Origin: a bacterium
GTDB taxonomy: Bacteria > Zhuqueibacterota > QNDG01 > DTFT01
DNA: 36,709 nt
Assembly (NCBI GenBank): GCA_016933415.1
Contig: JAFGAX010000118.1
Location: forward strand, 1 to 36,709
Reading direction: 5' to 3'
Below the pieces are notes generated by a model that searched no databases, was not told the DNA's origin, and was given only the letters and a program-made list of their open reading frames with translations. Each line of letters opens with the position of its first letter. Position 1 is the stretch's first letter. Made by a program: the position numbers and the translations under genes. Below, one piece after another: positions 8,885-17,601 of this stretch.

Positions 8885-9065
8885 TGTAGGTCCGATATGC
8901 CGAGCGCTTTGCGCGCGAGGCTATCGGACGCTTATAAACCGGTGTCTTCTGTCGTCCTGAGTCGAGCCCGCCTGCTTCACACACGAAGGACCTCTTGGCG
9001 GGATAAGAACGCTAATATCCGATGTCCGAAAACCTTGCCCGGCGGGCTCGGCATTTCGGACCTAC
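8885..9065. repeat. REP/BIME-like paired-hairpin element, copy 1
   Basis: The element starts TGTAGGTCCGATATGCCGAG and ends in its near-exact inverse (GCTCGGCATTTCGGACCTAC), with internal GTCCGA/TCGGAC arms making a hairpin at each end. It lies 7 bp beyond the alaS stop codon and fills most of the 210-bp spacer before the GGGP-synthase gene. No gene is seen here. Confidence 0.75.
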
Positions 9066-9072
9066 GGGCTAT

Positions 9073-11691
9073 TTATTGAACCATTCCCCGGACGATCTCG
9101 GCGACCTGCCCGATCGCTTCGTCCAATCTGGACGGATCCTTGCCCCCGGCCAGCGCGAGATGGGGCTTGCCGCCGCCGCTTCCGCCGACGATTTCAGCCG
9201 CCTTCTTCACGATGTCCCCGGCCTTGAGCGATTTGGACTTGATCAGGTCGTCTGTCACCACACAGAGGATGGACACCTTGTCCCCGATCACCGCACCGAG
9301 CACTCCGACCCCGGATTTCAGTTTCTCGCGAAGTTTGTCGCCCATGGCGCGGAGTTCCTCGACATCGGAAGCGTCCATGCGGCTGGACACGATTTTGAAG
9401 CCTGACACGGTGACCGCGTTCTGCACGAGCGCGTCGATCTCGGAACCGGCCGTGGACGATTGGGCCTTTTTCAGCTTCCGCTCAAGCTCCTTCTTCTCAT
9501 CCTGCAGGGACTCGATGCGCTTCGGCAAGTCCGCCGCCGTCGCCTTGAGGCTGGTTTCGAGGCCGCGGATCAGGCGCTTCTCGGCCCTCAGCAGCGCGTC
9601 GGCCGCGGCGCCGGTCACGGCCTCGATGCGGCGCACGCCCGCGGCCACGCCCTCCTCGCGCACGATGCGGAAATACCCGATCTGTCCGGTCGCGTCGAGG
9701 TGCGTGCCCCCGCACAACTCCATGGAATAGTCCGCGATTTTCACGACCCGCACCTCGTCCCCGTACTTCTCGCCGAACAGGGCCGTGGCGCCCATTTCCT
9801 TCGCCCGGGTCAGGGACGTTTTGATTTTTTCGACAGCCAGATTCTCCTGGACCTTTACATTGACGATTTCCTCCACCGCGTCGACCTGTTCGGCCGTCAT
9901 GGCCTCGAAATGCGTGAAATCAAAGCGCATGCGCTCCGGGTCCACCGCGGACCCGGCCTGATTGACGTGCGTTCCCAGAATCTCGCGGAGCGCCTTGTGC
10001 ACCAGGTGCGTGGACGTGTGGTTCCGCGCCGTGGCCATCCGCTCCGTCCGGTTCACGGTTGCGGTCACGGCACCGTCGCATTTTCCGGACGCTTCTTCGA
10101 ACGCGCCGACATGGACGATGGCGTCGCCCTGCCGGACCGTGTCGTCCACGCGGATCCGGAAGCCCTTCCCCGCGATGACGCCCCTGTCTCCCGCCTGTCC
10201 GCCCGATTCCGCGTAGAACGGCGTGCGGTCGAGCACGACACGGATGGTCTCGCCGTCACGGCTCATTCTGCGGATGCGGGCCCCGGCCTCGAGCGTCTCA
10301 TACCCGACGAATTCCGAATGCGGGCCCGCGGACAGCTCCTCCCAGTCGCACGCATCCGAGGCCGCGAACCTGTGGCTCTCGCGGGCCCTGCAGCGCTGGG
10401 CTTCCATCTCGTGCTCGAAACCTTCCGCGTCCACCGAGAGTCCCTTTTCGCGGGCCATGAGCTGGGTCAGGTCGAGCGGAAATCCGAAGGTGTCGTACAG
10501 CCGGAACGCCTCCGCGCCCGGCACGGTCTTTCCCCCCCGTTTCAGCACGTCGGACGCAACCGTCTCGAATATCTCGATGCCGCGGTCCAGCACCTCGTTG
10601 AACCGCTCCTCCTCGTTTTTAATGACGTGCGCCGTGTGCCCGGCCATGGTCCTGAGCTCCGGATAGGCGCCGGCCATGGTGTCCACGACAACGGCGGCAA
10701 GCCTGTGCATGAAGGGTTCGGTCATGCCCAGCGTGCGTCCGTACCGGGCCGCGCGCCGCAGGAGCCGCCTCAGCACGTAGCCCCGGCCCTCGTTGGAGGG
10801 AAGCGCGCCGTCGGTCACCGCGAAGCAGAGGGACCGGACATGGTCCGCGATCACGCGGAAGGCCGGGAGCCGCTCAGGATCCTCGGGTGAAACGCCCGTG
10901 AGTCCGGCCACGGCCTCGATCAGCGGCATGAACACATCCGTCTCATAGTTCGAGGTTCTATTCTGTAGGACGGCCACGGCCCGCTCGAACCCCATGCCCG
11001 TGTCCACGTGTTTCGACGCCAGCGGGTTCAGGACGCCGGATCCGTCCCGGTTATACTGGATGAACACGAGGTTCCACAGCTCGATGTACCGGGCGCAGCC
11101 GCCGTTCACGGCGCAGACATGGCCTGGAACGGCCTTCTTGTCGCAATATCCCTCGCCCCGGTCGATGTGGATCTCGGAGCACGGCCCGCAGGGCCCGGTT
11201 TCGCCCATTTCCCAGAAATTGTCCTTTTCCGCGAAACGCAGCACGCGGCCCGACCCGATGTCCGTGACCTTCTTCCACAGGGCCTCGGCCTCCTCGTCCT
11301 CGCGGAACACCGTGGCCCAGAGCGACGACTTGGGAACGCCCCAGACGCCGGTCACCAGCTCCCAGGCCCAGCGTATGGCCTCCTCCTTGTAATAGTCGCC
11401 GAACGACCAGTTGCCCAGCATCTCGAAGAACGTGTGGTGGTAGGTGTCGAATCCCACTTCCTCGAGGTCATTGTGCTTGCCGGACACGCGTATGCATTTC
11501 TGCGAATCCACCGCGCGCTTGTAGGGCCGGGTTCCGGTGCCGAGGAACACGTCCTTGAACTGGTTCATGCCCGCGTTGGTGAACAGCAAAGTGGGATCGT
11601 CCAGCGGCGCCACGGGCGCGCTCGGCACGATCTTGTGGCCGCGTTCGGCGAAGAAGTCCAGAAAGGATTTGCGGATTTCGGAGGAGGTCAT
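9073..11691 (-). CDS. alaS: alanyl-tRNA synthetase
   Basis: A full-length 872-residue AlaRS. The class II catalytic domain begins with SEIRKSFLDFFAERGH and includes the motif 2 region and DTGMGFER. The editing domain has the zinc/editing motif HTSTH (near 570) with LVHKAL, and the second half CGGTH (CxxxH). A coiled segment (about 735-760) and the C-terminal C-Ala domain with GGSGGGKPHLALAGG complete the protein. It charges tRNA-Ala; a tRNA-Ala(CGC) gene lies upstream in the same window. A cysteine pair in CAVNGGCARY is a small insertion in the catalytic domain. No good Shine-Dalgarno sequence precedes the ATG. A 221-bp repeat-filled spacer separates it from recX. Confidence 0.97.
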   Translation of the reverse strand: MTSSEIRKSFLDFFAERGHKIVPSAPVAPLDDPTLLFTNAGMNQFKDVFLGTGTRPYKRAVDSQKCIRVSGKHNDLEEVGFDTYHHTFFEMLGNWSFGDYYKEEAIRWAWELVTGVWGVPKSSLWATVFREDEEAEALWKKVTDIGSGRVLRFAEKDNFWEMGETGPCGPCSEIHIDRGEGYCDKKAVPGHVCAVNGGCARYIELWNLVFIQYNRDGSGVLNPLASKHVDTGMGFERAVAVLQNRTSNYETDVFMPLIEAVAGLTGVSPEDPERLPAFRVIADHVRSLCFAVTDGALPSNEGRGYVLRRLLRRAARYGRTLGMTEPFMHRLAAVVVDTMAGAYPELRTMAGHTAHVIKNEEERFNEVLDRGIEIFETVASDVLKRGGKTVPGAEAFRLYDTFGFPLDLTQLMAREKGLSVDAEGFEHEMEAQRCRARESHRFAASDACDWEELSAGPHSEFVGYETLEAGARIRRMSRDGETIRVVLDRTPFYAESGGQAGDRGVIAGKGFRIRVDDTVRQGDAIVHVGAFEEASGKCDGAVTATVNRTERMATARNHTSTHLVHKALREILGTHVNQAGSAVDPERMRFDFTHFEAMTAEQVDAVEEIVNVKVQENLAVEKIKTSLTRAKEMGATALFGEKYGDEVRVVKIADYSMELCGGTHLDATGQIGYFRIVREEGVAAGVRRIEAVTGAAADALLRAEKRLIRGLETSLKATAADLPKRIESLQDEKKELERKLKKAQSSTAGSEIDALVQNAVTVSGFKIVSSRMDASDVEELRAMGDKLREKLKSGVGVLGAVIGDKVSILCVVTDDLIKSKSLKAGDIVKKAAEIVGGSGGGKPHLALAGGKDPSRLDEAIGQVAEIVRGMVQ

Positions 11692-11702
11692 GATTAAATG
11701 AT

Positions 11703-11764
11703 CCAGTTCATAGTTGATAGTTCATCGTTCATGGTGCTTGGCAGCCCACGGCTTTAGCCGTGGG
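11703..11764. repeat. octamer-type array plus perfect 20-bp palindrome upstream of alaS
   Basis: 11703-11733 is a degenerate GTTCATAG-type array. At 11745-11764 lies a palindrome with 9-bp arms (CCCACGGCT / AGCCGTGGG) and a TT centre, a form common in dispersed repeats. On either strand it would fold to a strong hairpin; no T run follows. Confidence 0.6.
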
Positions 11765-11781
11765 TTCAATAATCAGTTCAT

Positions 11782-11891
11782 TGTAGGTCCGAAATGCCGA
11801 GCCCGCAGGCGAGGCTTTCGGACATCGGCATATAACCTTCGGCGGTCGTCCGAAAGGCCCGCGAAAGGAAGCGGGCCATTTCGGACCTACA
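11782..11891. repeat. REP/BIME-like paired-hairpin element, copy 2
   Basis: This is the clearest copy: 15-bp perfect terminal inverted repeats (TGTAGGTCCGAAATG at 11782-11796, its complement at 11877-11891). Two hairpins, GTCCGAAATG..CTTTCGGAC and GTCCGAAAGG..CATTTCGGAC, face each other around a short linker. It ends 21 bp from the recX stop codon. Confidence 0.8.
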
Positions 11892-11912
11892 TTTGTTGTT
11901 TTTTAAAAATCA

Positions 11913-12587
11913 TCAATCATCCACCGCCGGTTCTTCCCCGGCCCCCATCCCCTCCACGGCCCGAATCACCGCCTCCGAGGCGATGTCCCATTCGAAGCCC
12001 CTGCGGAACAGAAAGTCCGCCGTCTTCTGCCGCGCGCGTCTGGGATCTTCCCCGGCCAGGGACCGCGCCTTCTTCAGCGCAAGGTCCCCGGCCACTTCCG
12101 CCTCGCTTTTCGGGCCGTAGGACGCGTCCACGGCGCGGGCCGCCTCCTCCTCGGCCAGACCCTTCCGGACCAGCTCGATCACAAGCATCCGTTTCGAGCA
12201 GGGCCTGAGCATCATGCGGTCGTGAACAAAGGATTCCGCGAAAGCCGCGTCGTTCAGCAGTCCGACCGCGGACAGATCTCCGATCACGAGCCGGATGACG
12301 CGGTCCGAGAAATCCTTGTCCTCGAGACGGTCGCGCAGTTCCGCCGCGGTCAGGGCGCGGCGGCCCAGCAGGCGCAGGGACTTGGCCTTGGCCCGGACCC
12401 GCTCGTCCGAGAGAAGCACCTCGTCGACGAACGACTCCCGCAGCGCGTCGCCCTCGTGTATCGGGTGCCGGAAGAGCACCTCATCGTCGATCCCGAAGGC
12501 GAACGCGCCGTCCAGGTACACGCTGACCCGGGAAGGATTCCGCTTCTGCCGCTCGATCGCGGTGACGCGGAAAACGGCCTCTTCCAT
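11913..12587 (-). CDS. recX: regulatory protein RecX
   Basis: A 224-residue RecX-family protein: a short N-terminal beta region (RVTAIERQKRNPSRVSVYLDG) followed by tandem three-helix repeats, including LRLLGRRALTAAELRDRL and VIGDLSAVGLLNDAAFAESFVHDR, the two most recognisable RecX signatures. RecX binds RecA filaments and limits their growth. Its start is 3 bases from the recA stop, so the two are co-transcribed, as in many bacteria. The acidic C-terminal tail is family-typical in being unconserved. Confidence 0.93.
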   Translation of the reverse strand: MEEAVFRVTAIERQKRNPSRVSVYLDGAFAFGIDDEVLFRHPIHEGDALRESFVDEVLLSDERVRAKAKSLRLLGRRALTAAELRDRLEDKDFSDRVIRLVIGDLSAVGLLNDAAFAESFVHDRMMLRPCSKRMLVIELVRKGLAEEEAARAVDASYGPKSEAEVAGDLALKKARSLAGEDPRRARQKTADFLFRRGFEWDIASEAVIRAVEGMGAGEEPAVDD

Positions 12588-12590
12588 GCC

Positions 12591-13655
12591 CTAGGACTTC
12601 GCCTTCTCTTTCGGCTTCTCCTTGTCAGGCTCCGGCGGCGGGGCCGCGGCCAGACCGAGCTTTTCCTTCACCGCAGATTCGATCTTCCGCAGGATGTCCT
12701 TGTTCTCCGGCTGAAGGAGGAATTTCCGCACATTGTCGCGGCCCTGGCCGATGCGCTCGGAGCCGAAGGAATACCACGTGCCGCTCTTGTCCAGCACACC
12801 GAGGTCGGACCCCATGTCCACCAGTTCGCCGGTCTTTGAAATGCCCTGACCGAACAGAATGTCGAATTCGATCTCCTTGAACGGCGGGGCGACCTTGTTC
12901 TTCACGACCTTGACCTTGGTGCGGCTGCCGATGATGTCCGTGCCGTCCTTGATGGGCTGGATCTTGCGGATCTCCAGGCGCACCGAGGAGTAGAACTTGA
13001 GCGCGCGTCCGCCCGTCGTGGTCTCGGGGTTTCCGAACATCACGCCGATCTTTTCCCGGATCTGGTTGATGAACACCACGCAGGTGTTCGATTTGCTGAT
13101 CGCGCCCGTGAGCTTGCGCAGGGCCTGCGACATGAGCCGGGCCTGAAGGCCCATCTGGGCGTCGCCCATCTCGCCCTCGATCTCCGCGCGGGGCACCAGG
13201 GCCGCGACCGAGTCGATGACGACCACGTCCAGCGCGCCGGACCGGACGAGCGTTTCGGTGATCTCGAGCGCCTGTTCGCCGGTGTCGGGCTGGGACACGA
13301 GAAGGTCGTCGGTGTTCACGCCCAGGGCCTTGGCGTATTTCGCGTCCATGGCGTGCTCCGCGTCGATGAACGCGGCGATGCCGTCGAGCTTCTGCGCTTC
13401 GGCGATGATGTGAAGCGCGAGCGTGGTCTTGCCGGACGATTCCGGGCCGTAAACTTCGACGATGCGGCCCCGGGGAACGCCGCCCACGCCCAGGGCCGTG
13501 TCGAGCGCCAGGGAACTGGTCGGAATGACCTCGATGGGGATGGTGCCGGAATTCTCTCCGAGCCGCATGATCGATCCCTTGCCGAACTGCCGGTCGATCT
13601 GGGAGAGCGCCAGGTCCAAAGCCTTGCGTTTTTCGGTGTTCGCGTTTTCAGCCAT
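12591..13655 (-). CDS. recA: recombinase RecA
   Basis: A 354-residue RecA. The Walker A motif GPESSGKTT, the VVIDSVAAL strand, the L1/L2 DNA-binding loops ([39 protein letters not shown]) and the [23 protein letters not shown] segment are all intact. It mediates strand exchange and LexA-type autocleavage. ATG is preceded by AAGGA inside the end of thpR, only 3 bases after the thpR stop, so translation is coupled. No LexA-like operator was found immediately upstream of recA or thpR. Confidence 0.98.
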   Translation of the reverse strand: MAENANTEKRKALDLALSQIDRQFGKGSIMRLGENSGTIPIEVIPTSSLALDTALGVGGVPRGRIVEVYGPESSGKTTLALHIIAEAQKLDGIAAFIDAEHAMDAKYAKALGVNTDDLLVSQPDTGEQALEITETLVRSGALDVVVIDSVAALVPRAEIEGEMGDAQMGLQARLMSQALRKLTGAISKSNTCVVFINQIREKIGVMFGNPETTTGGRALKFYSSVRLEIRKIQPIKDGTDIIGSRTKVKVVKNKVAPPFKEIEFDILFGQGISKTGELVDMGSDLGVLDKSGTWYSFGSERIGQGRDNVRKFLLQPENKDILRKIESAVKEKLGLAAAPPPEPDKEKPKEKAKS

Positions 13656-13658
13656 CTT

Positions 13659-14237
13659 TCAATCCTTCAATTGGATGGTTCGGTACGGGGTGTGGACCGC
13701 TCCGGTGCGCTGCAGATCGCTTTTCATGATCAGAATCGTTCGGGCGGAAAAAGGCGCGCTCTCGTATCGGCTCCCGGACAGAGCTGTGACGAGCCGGTCG
13801 ATTCCGCGGGGAGAGCGCACCCGGCCGATGGTCAGGTGCGCGGCAAACGGCCTGGACTCGGCCCCGAAACCGCATCGGACGGCCGCGGCGTCGACCGCCT
13901 CCGCCAGATGCGTCAGGTCTCCGGCGCCTTTGGTCACGCCGATCCAGATCACGGCCGGCCGACTCGCGTTCGGGAAGAATCCCGACCCGCCGAGCTGGAG
14001 TGTGAAGGCCCGCGATTCAGAAACGGCTTCAGCCATCGCGTCCCCCACTGCCGGGATGCGGACGGTTTCGACATCGCCGAGAAATTTCAGCGTCAGATGC
14101 AGGCTTTCAGGCCGCACCCATTTCACGTCCGCATCCAGCCTCTTCAGGGGCGAGGCAAAGGACGCGATGCTCCCGCTGACGGAATCCGGCACAGGAACCG
14201 CGATAAAGGTCCGGATCGTTTGGTTCACGTCAGGCAC
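13659..14237 (-). CDS. thpR: RNA 2',3'-cyclic phosphodiesterase (2'-5' RNA ligase family)
   Basis: A 192-residue 2H phosphoesterase: the two HxTx motifs are HLTL at 47-50 and HLTI at 134-137, at the expected spacing. The family hydrolyses 2',3'-cyclic phosphate ends of RNA to 2'-phosphates. The gene uses a GTG start (14237); a second GTG three codons in is an alternative. It heads a thpR-recA-recX series, a neighbourhood with cinA that is seen in several phyla. Its role next to recA is unknown. Confidence 0.93.
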   Translation of the reverse strand: MPDVNQTIRTFIAVPVPDSVSGSIASFASPLKRLDADVKWVRPESLHLTLKFLGDVETVRIPAVGDAMAEAVSESRAFTLQLGGSGFFPNASRPAVIWIGVTKGAGDLTHLAEAVDAAAVRCGFGAESRPFAAHLTIGRVRSPRGIDRLVTALSGSRYESAPFSARTILIMKSDLQRTGAVHTPYRTIQLKD

Positions 14238-14247
14238 ACTCGTCTGA

Positions 14248-14275
14248 AATTTATCAATTTAAGGGTTAAAAGCAA
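14248..14275 (-). promoter_or_regulatory. candidate promoter of thpR-recA-recX
   Basis: On the minus strand, TTGCTT (14270-14275) and TAAATT (14248-14253) are 16 bp apart in the AT-rich part of the 104-bp spacer after cinA. The match to a sigma70 promoter is moderate, and the -10 lies close to the GTG start, which would make the leader very short. Confidence 0.35.
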
Positions 14276-14341
14276 GCCCAAATCCCCGGCCCGGGCTAAA
14301 AGAGCCGGTCATCGCGAAGAGAACCTGTCCGCCATCCGCAT

Positions 14342-15601
14342 TTAAATAAAACCCCTCAGGCGGCGGCGAAGCAGGTCCAGGGCCGCTGTCGCGGACCGCT
14401 CCTTGTTCCACAGCCGGTCGCGGAGAAACCGGTGCTTTTCCGTCACCGTGCCGGAAGCATCCGCGCAGCCGATGAACACAAGCCCCACCGGTTTTTCCGC
14501 GCTGCCGCCCGAAGGGCCCGCGATGCCGGTCGCGGAGAGACCGAAATCCGTCCCAGCCGAAGAACGGACGCCCTCGGCCATGGCTGCCGCGCATTCCGCG
14601 CTCACCGCGCCGTGCTTCTCCACCAGGCTTTTAGGCACGCCCAGCAGGCCGGTCTTGGCGTCGTTGTGATAGGCCACAATGCCGCGGAGAAAATAAGCGG
14701 AACTGCCCGGGACATTGGTGATCCGGTGGCTGATCAGCCCGCCGGTGCAAGACTCCGCCACTGCCAGGGTCCGGCCGCTTTCCGTGAGCACGCGTCTGAT
14801 CACCGATTCCAGCGAATCGCTTCCCGTCCCGTACACCGCGCGGCCGAGCCGGTCGGCCGCGGTCTCTCCGGCCCGCCGGACCCTGTTTTCGCACGCTTCG
14901 GCCGAGGACCCGAATGTCATCAGGCGCACCGTGACGCCGGTGCTGTCCGGATAGAATCCCACACGCACATCCGGAAACAGGGAGGGGAAATCCTCGAGTT
15001 TGCGGCCGACGTCGGATTCCGGAAGGCCGGAAGTGCGGAGCGCGAGCACGGCCGACGCAGTCCCGGCAGCGGCCTTCAGTCTGGGGACAACGGTCTCGTC
15101 CATCATGGCCCGCATCTCGGATGGAACCCCGGGGAGGACGATGAGTTCGCGGCCGCCGCGGGACAGAATGAACCCCGGCGCCTGTCCGACCCGATTCGGG
15201 ACCGGCTCCGCGCCTTCGGGGATCAGGGCCTGCAGACGGTTGGCCGGCGCCATGTCGCGGCCCATGGCGCGGAAAGCCGCCTCGATACGCTCCATGGCCT
15301 CCGGGAGGAGGACGAGCCTCCGGCCGAAGCAGGCGGCCACGGCCTTTTTGGTCACGTCGTCCTTTGTGGGGCCGAGCCCGCCCGTGCAGACGACCAGACC
15401 GGCGCGCTCCAGGGCGGTATCCACGGCTTTCCGTATATCGGATTCGTTATCGTCCACCGCCGCCACGGCGCGGACGTCCACACCGACGGACGTCAGGCGC
15501 TCGCCGATGAACGCCGCGTTGGTGTTCACCGTCAGGCCGGTCAGGATCTCGGAACCGATGGTTATGATTTCAGCGGTGACGGGCATTTCGAATGGAATCA
15601 T
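14342..15601 (-). CDS. cinA: CinA-family protein (ADP-ribose pyrophosphatase/NMN deamidase)
   Basis: A 419-residue two-domain CinA. The N-terminal molybdopterin-binding-like domain starts AEIITIGSEILTG and contains VVCTGGLGPTKDD. The C-terminal PncC-like domain shows AESCTGGLISHRITNVPGSS and LSATGIAGPSGG, the amidase signature. CinA recycles NMN and damaged pyridine nucleotides, and is linked to competence in some bacteria. Length is normal. M6 (ATG at 15586) is an alternative start; neither has a clear ribosome site. It lies between pgpA and thpR, separated from pgpA by a REP-like element. Confidence 0.95.
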   Translation of the reverse strand: MIPFEMPVTAEIITIGSEILTGLTVNTNAAFIGERLTSVGVDVRAVAAVDDNESDIRKAVDTALERAGLVVCTGGLGPTKDDVTKKAVAACFGRRLVLLPEAMERIEAAFRAMGRDMAPANRLQALIPEGAEPVPNRVGQAPGFILSRGGRELIVLPGVPSEMRAMMDETVVPRLKAAAGTASAVLALRTSGLPESDVGRKLEDFPSLFPDVRVGFYPDSTGVTVRLMTFGSSAEACENRVRRAGETAADRLGRAVYGTGSDSLESVIRRVLTESGRTLAVAESCTGGLISHRITNVPGSSAYFLRGIVAYHNDAKTGLLGVPKSLVEKHGAVSAECAAAMAEGVRSSAGTDFGLSATGIAGPSGGSAEKPVGLVFIGCADASGTVTEKHRFLRDRLWNKERSATAALDLLRRRLRGFI

Positions 15602-15645
15602 TCAATACAAAAATAATGGATGCTTTTCAGTTTTCCATTTAACCC

Positions 15646-15770
15646 TGTAGGCCCGAAATGACCCGCGACCTATTGGAGTGGCTCTCGGACAATACCTGGC
15701 GAACGATCAATCACTTCGATCTATTTGTCCGATAGCCTCGCGCGAATGCGCGAGGCATATCGGACCTACA
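15646..15770. repeat. REP/BIME-like paired-hairpin element, copy 3
   Basis: Ends TGTAGGCCCGAAATG (15646-15660) and CATATCGGACCTACA (15756-15770) are inverted repeats with a few mismatches; the right half is a clear hairpin GTCCGATAGCC..GGCATATCGGAC. It begins 4 bp beyond the pgpA stop codon. Confidence 0.72.
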
Positions 15771-15774
15771 ATTA

Positions 15775-16275
15775 TTATATTATTCTTATTATAATCTGAA
15801 TCGTGATATTCGCATAGATGCCCGCGATCAGGTCATCCGTCATGATGCCCCATCCTCCGGGCAGGGACTGACTGCGGTTCGCGGGGAACGGCTTCGCGAT
15901 GTCGAAGAGCCGGAACAGCAGAAACGCGGGAATCAGCCAGGCGATGGACGCGCCGTGCGGCCAGAAGAGCGCGGACACGCCCATGCCGAAGAACTCGTCG
16001 ATGTTGACCATGGACGGGTCCTTCCGCCGGCCGGCCCCCACCTCCTCAGCCTCCACGACGTCCGACGCCCATTTGCCTGCGAAGAAAATAAGAACGAGAG
16101 CCGCGGCCAGCCAGGCGGAACACGTCGGTAGCGGCCGGAATCGGCCGGCCAGGGCCAGGGCTCCGGCCGCGACGAGACTGCCGGCCGTTCCGGGCGCGAC
16201 GGGCGACAGTCCGGTCCCGAAGGTGGTGGCCGCGAGACGGCCGATGCGGCGCATGAAGCGGGAAGTCTCAGCCAT
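15775..16275 (-). CDS. pgpA: phosphatidylglycerophosphatase A
   Basis: A 166-residue membrane protein of the PgpA family. From the chosen ATG at 16275 it begins MAETSRFMRRIG and soon has TGLSPVAPGTAGSL, the N-terminal PgpA signature. MVNIDEFFGMGVS corresponds to the conserved acidic motif, and IMTDDLIAGIYAN to the C-terminal DD motif; three or four hydrophobic helices are seen. It removes phosphate from phosphatidylglycerophosphate, the product made from the PgsA reaction, and the two genes overlap by 8 bases (ATGGCTGA), good evidence for coupling. A start 29 codons further upstream is open but would lie in pgsA. Confidence 0.92.
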   Translation of the reverse strand: MAETSRFMRRIGRLAATTFGTGLSPVAPGTAGSLVAAGALALAGRFRPLPTCSAWLAAALVLIFFAGKWASDVVEAEEVGAGRRKDPSMVNIDEFFGMGVSALFWPHGASIAWLIPAFLLFRLFDIAKPFPANRSQSLPGGWGIMTDDLIAGIYANITIQIIIRII

Positions 16276-16885
16276 CCGATGGGAGAAAAATGCGGATGAT
16301 GTTGCGCGCGATGGACTTGATGTGAGAACGATTCTCGACGAGATACAGGCCGCCCGTGACAACGGTCAGCGCCGTGACCCCGAGCAGGAGGTTGTACAGT
16401 ACGTTCCACTCCTGAATCCGGATAAGAAAAGATTCGAACCGTACCGCCGGCTCCGGCCAAGCCGCCAGATGATAGAGAAAAACCCCGTACAGGACCACCA
16501 TCTGCAGGTAGGTCTTGGCCTTGGCCAGTCGGTGCGTGACGATGGGCTTCCCCTTGAGAATGGCGTAGGAACGGAATCCGGTGATGACAAAATCCCGGAT
16601 CACGATGACCAGCACCATCCAGGTCGGCACATAGCCCAGAACGTTGAAGCTGATGAGGCTCGAGGAGACCAGAATTTTGTCGGCGAGCGGGTCCAGGAAC
16701 TGGCCCGTCACGGTGATGATGTTGTATTTACGGGCCGCGTATCCGTCATAGTAGTCCGTGAGCGTGGCCACGATGAACACGACGAACGCGGCGATCTTGA
16801 ACGGCAGGTGCTCCACGAAGAGCAGCGACACGAAGATCGGCGTGAGCAGAATGCGCAGGATGGAAAGTTGGTTCGGCAGATTCAT
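16268..16885 (-). CDS. pgsA: CDP-diacylglycerol-glycerol-3-phosphate 3-phosphatidyltransferase
   Basis: A polytopic membrane enzyme, 205 residues from ATG at 16885 (a TTG at 16912 would add nine). The CDP-alcohol phosphatidyltransferase motif DG..AR..8..G..3..D..3..D is complete in DYYDGYAARKYN and GQFLDPLADK. NLPNQLSILRILLTP is the usual N-terminus of PgsA. It makes phosphatidylglycerophosphate from CDP-diacylglycerol and glycerol 3-phosphate; PgpA, encoded next, finishes PG synthesis. The 109-bp spacer to recR is GC-rich with no recognised gene. Confidence 0.93.
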   Translation of the reverse strand: MNLPNQLSILRILLTPIFVSLLFVEHLPFKIAAFVVFIVATLTDYYDGYAARKYNIITVTGQFLDPLADKILVSSSLISFNVLGYVPTWMVLVIVIRDFVITGFRSYAILKGKPIVTHRLAKAKTYLQMVVLYGVFLYHLAAWPEPAVRFESFLIRIQEWNVLYNLLLGVTALTVVTGGLYLVENRSHIKSIARNIIRIFLPSDG

Positions 16886-16994
16886 GGCTTCACGCTTGCG
16901 TGATTCGTTCAATAAATTCCGGTGACCGGCCCGGCGGGCGGATGCGCCCCGCCTCCCGTGTCCGCGGCCGGGCTCCGTGCCGTCGCGGCGGGGT

Positions 16995-17594
16995 CTACTC
17001 CATTTCCACGCGGCCGTCCATCGCCTTGGCCACGGTGACCGCGTCGTTGAACTCGAGAGCGCCGCCGAAGGGGATGCCGCGCGCGATGCGGGTGACCCGG
17101 ACCCCCTTCGCCTTGAGCAGGGGCAGCAGGTGTCCCGCCGTCATCTCCCCCTCCATGGTGGGATTGGTCGCCACGATGATTTCCCGCAGACCGGGACCGA
17201 TGCGGCCGAGAAGCTCCCGAATCCGCAGATCGTCCTCGCCGACGCCGTCCAGCGGCGACAGCACGCCGCCCAGGATGTGGTACAGGCCCCGGTATCCGCC
17301 CGCCCGTTCAATGGCCAGGAGATCCTTCAGGTCCTCCACCACACAGACGACGCCATGGTCGCGCTGGGGATCCGAACAGATCCCGCAGGGGTCCTCCTCC
17401 GCAAGGTTGAAGCAGACCGAACAGCGGCCGACTTTCTCCTTGAGCGCGAGAATGGCCCGGGACAGGGGTTCCACGTCGGCCCGGCCGTCGCGGAGCAGGT
17501 AAAGCGCGATCCGCTGGGCGGATTTCTCGCCGATGCCGGGAAGCCGTGTGAAGGCCTCGATGAGCCTGGCCAGTGTCTCGGACGGGTATTTCAC
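16995..17594 (-). CDS. recR: recombination mediator RecR
   Basis: A 199-residue protein with helix-hairpin-helix LTRLPGIGEKSAQRIALYLL-like start, a four-cysteine zinc motif CSVCFNLAEEDPCGIC and a Toprim domain beginning VCVVEDLKDLLAIER. RecR loads RecA with RecF/RecO in gap repair. It follows ebfC after 7 bases, in the common dnaX-ebfC-recR order. Confidence 0.97.
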   Translation of the reverse strand: MKYPSETLARLIEAFTRLPGIGEKSAQRIALYLLRDGRADVEPLSRAILALKEKVGRCSVCFNLAEEDPCGICSDPQRDHGVVCVVEDLKDLLAIERAGGYRGLYHILGGVLSPLDGVGEDDLRIRELLGRIGPGLREIIVATNPTMEGEMTAGHLLPLLKAKGVRVTRIARGIPFGGALEFNDAVTVAKAMDGRVEME

Positions 17595-17601
17595 GTACCG
17601 C

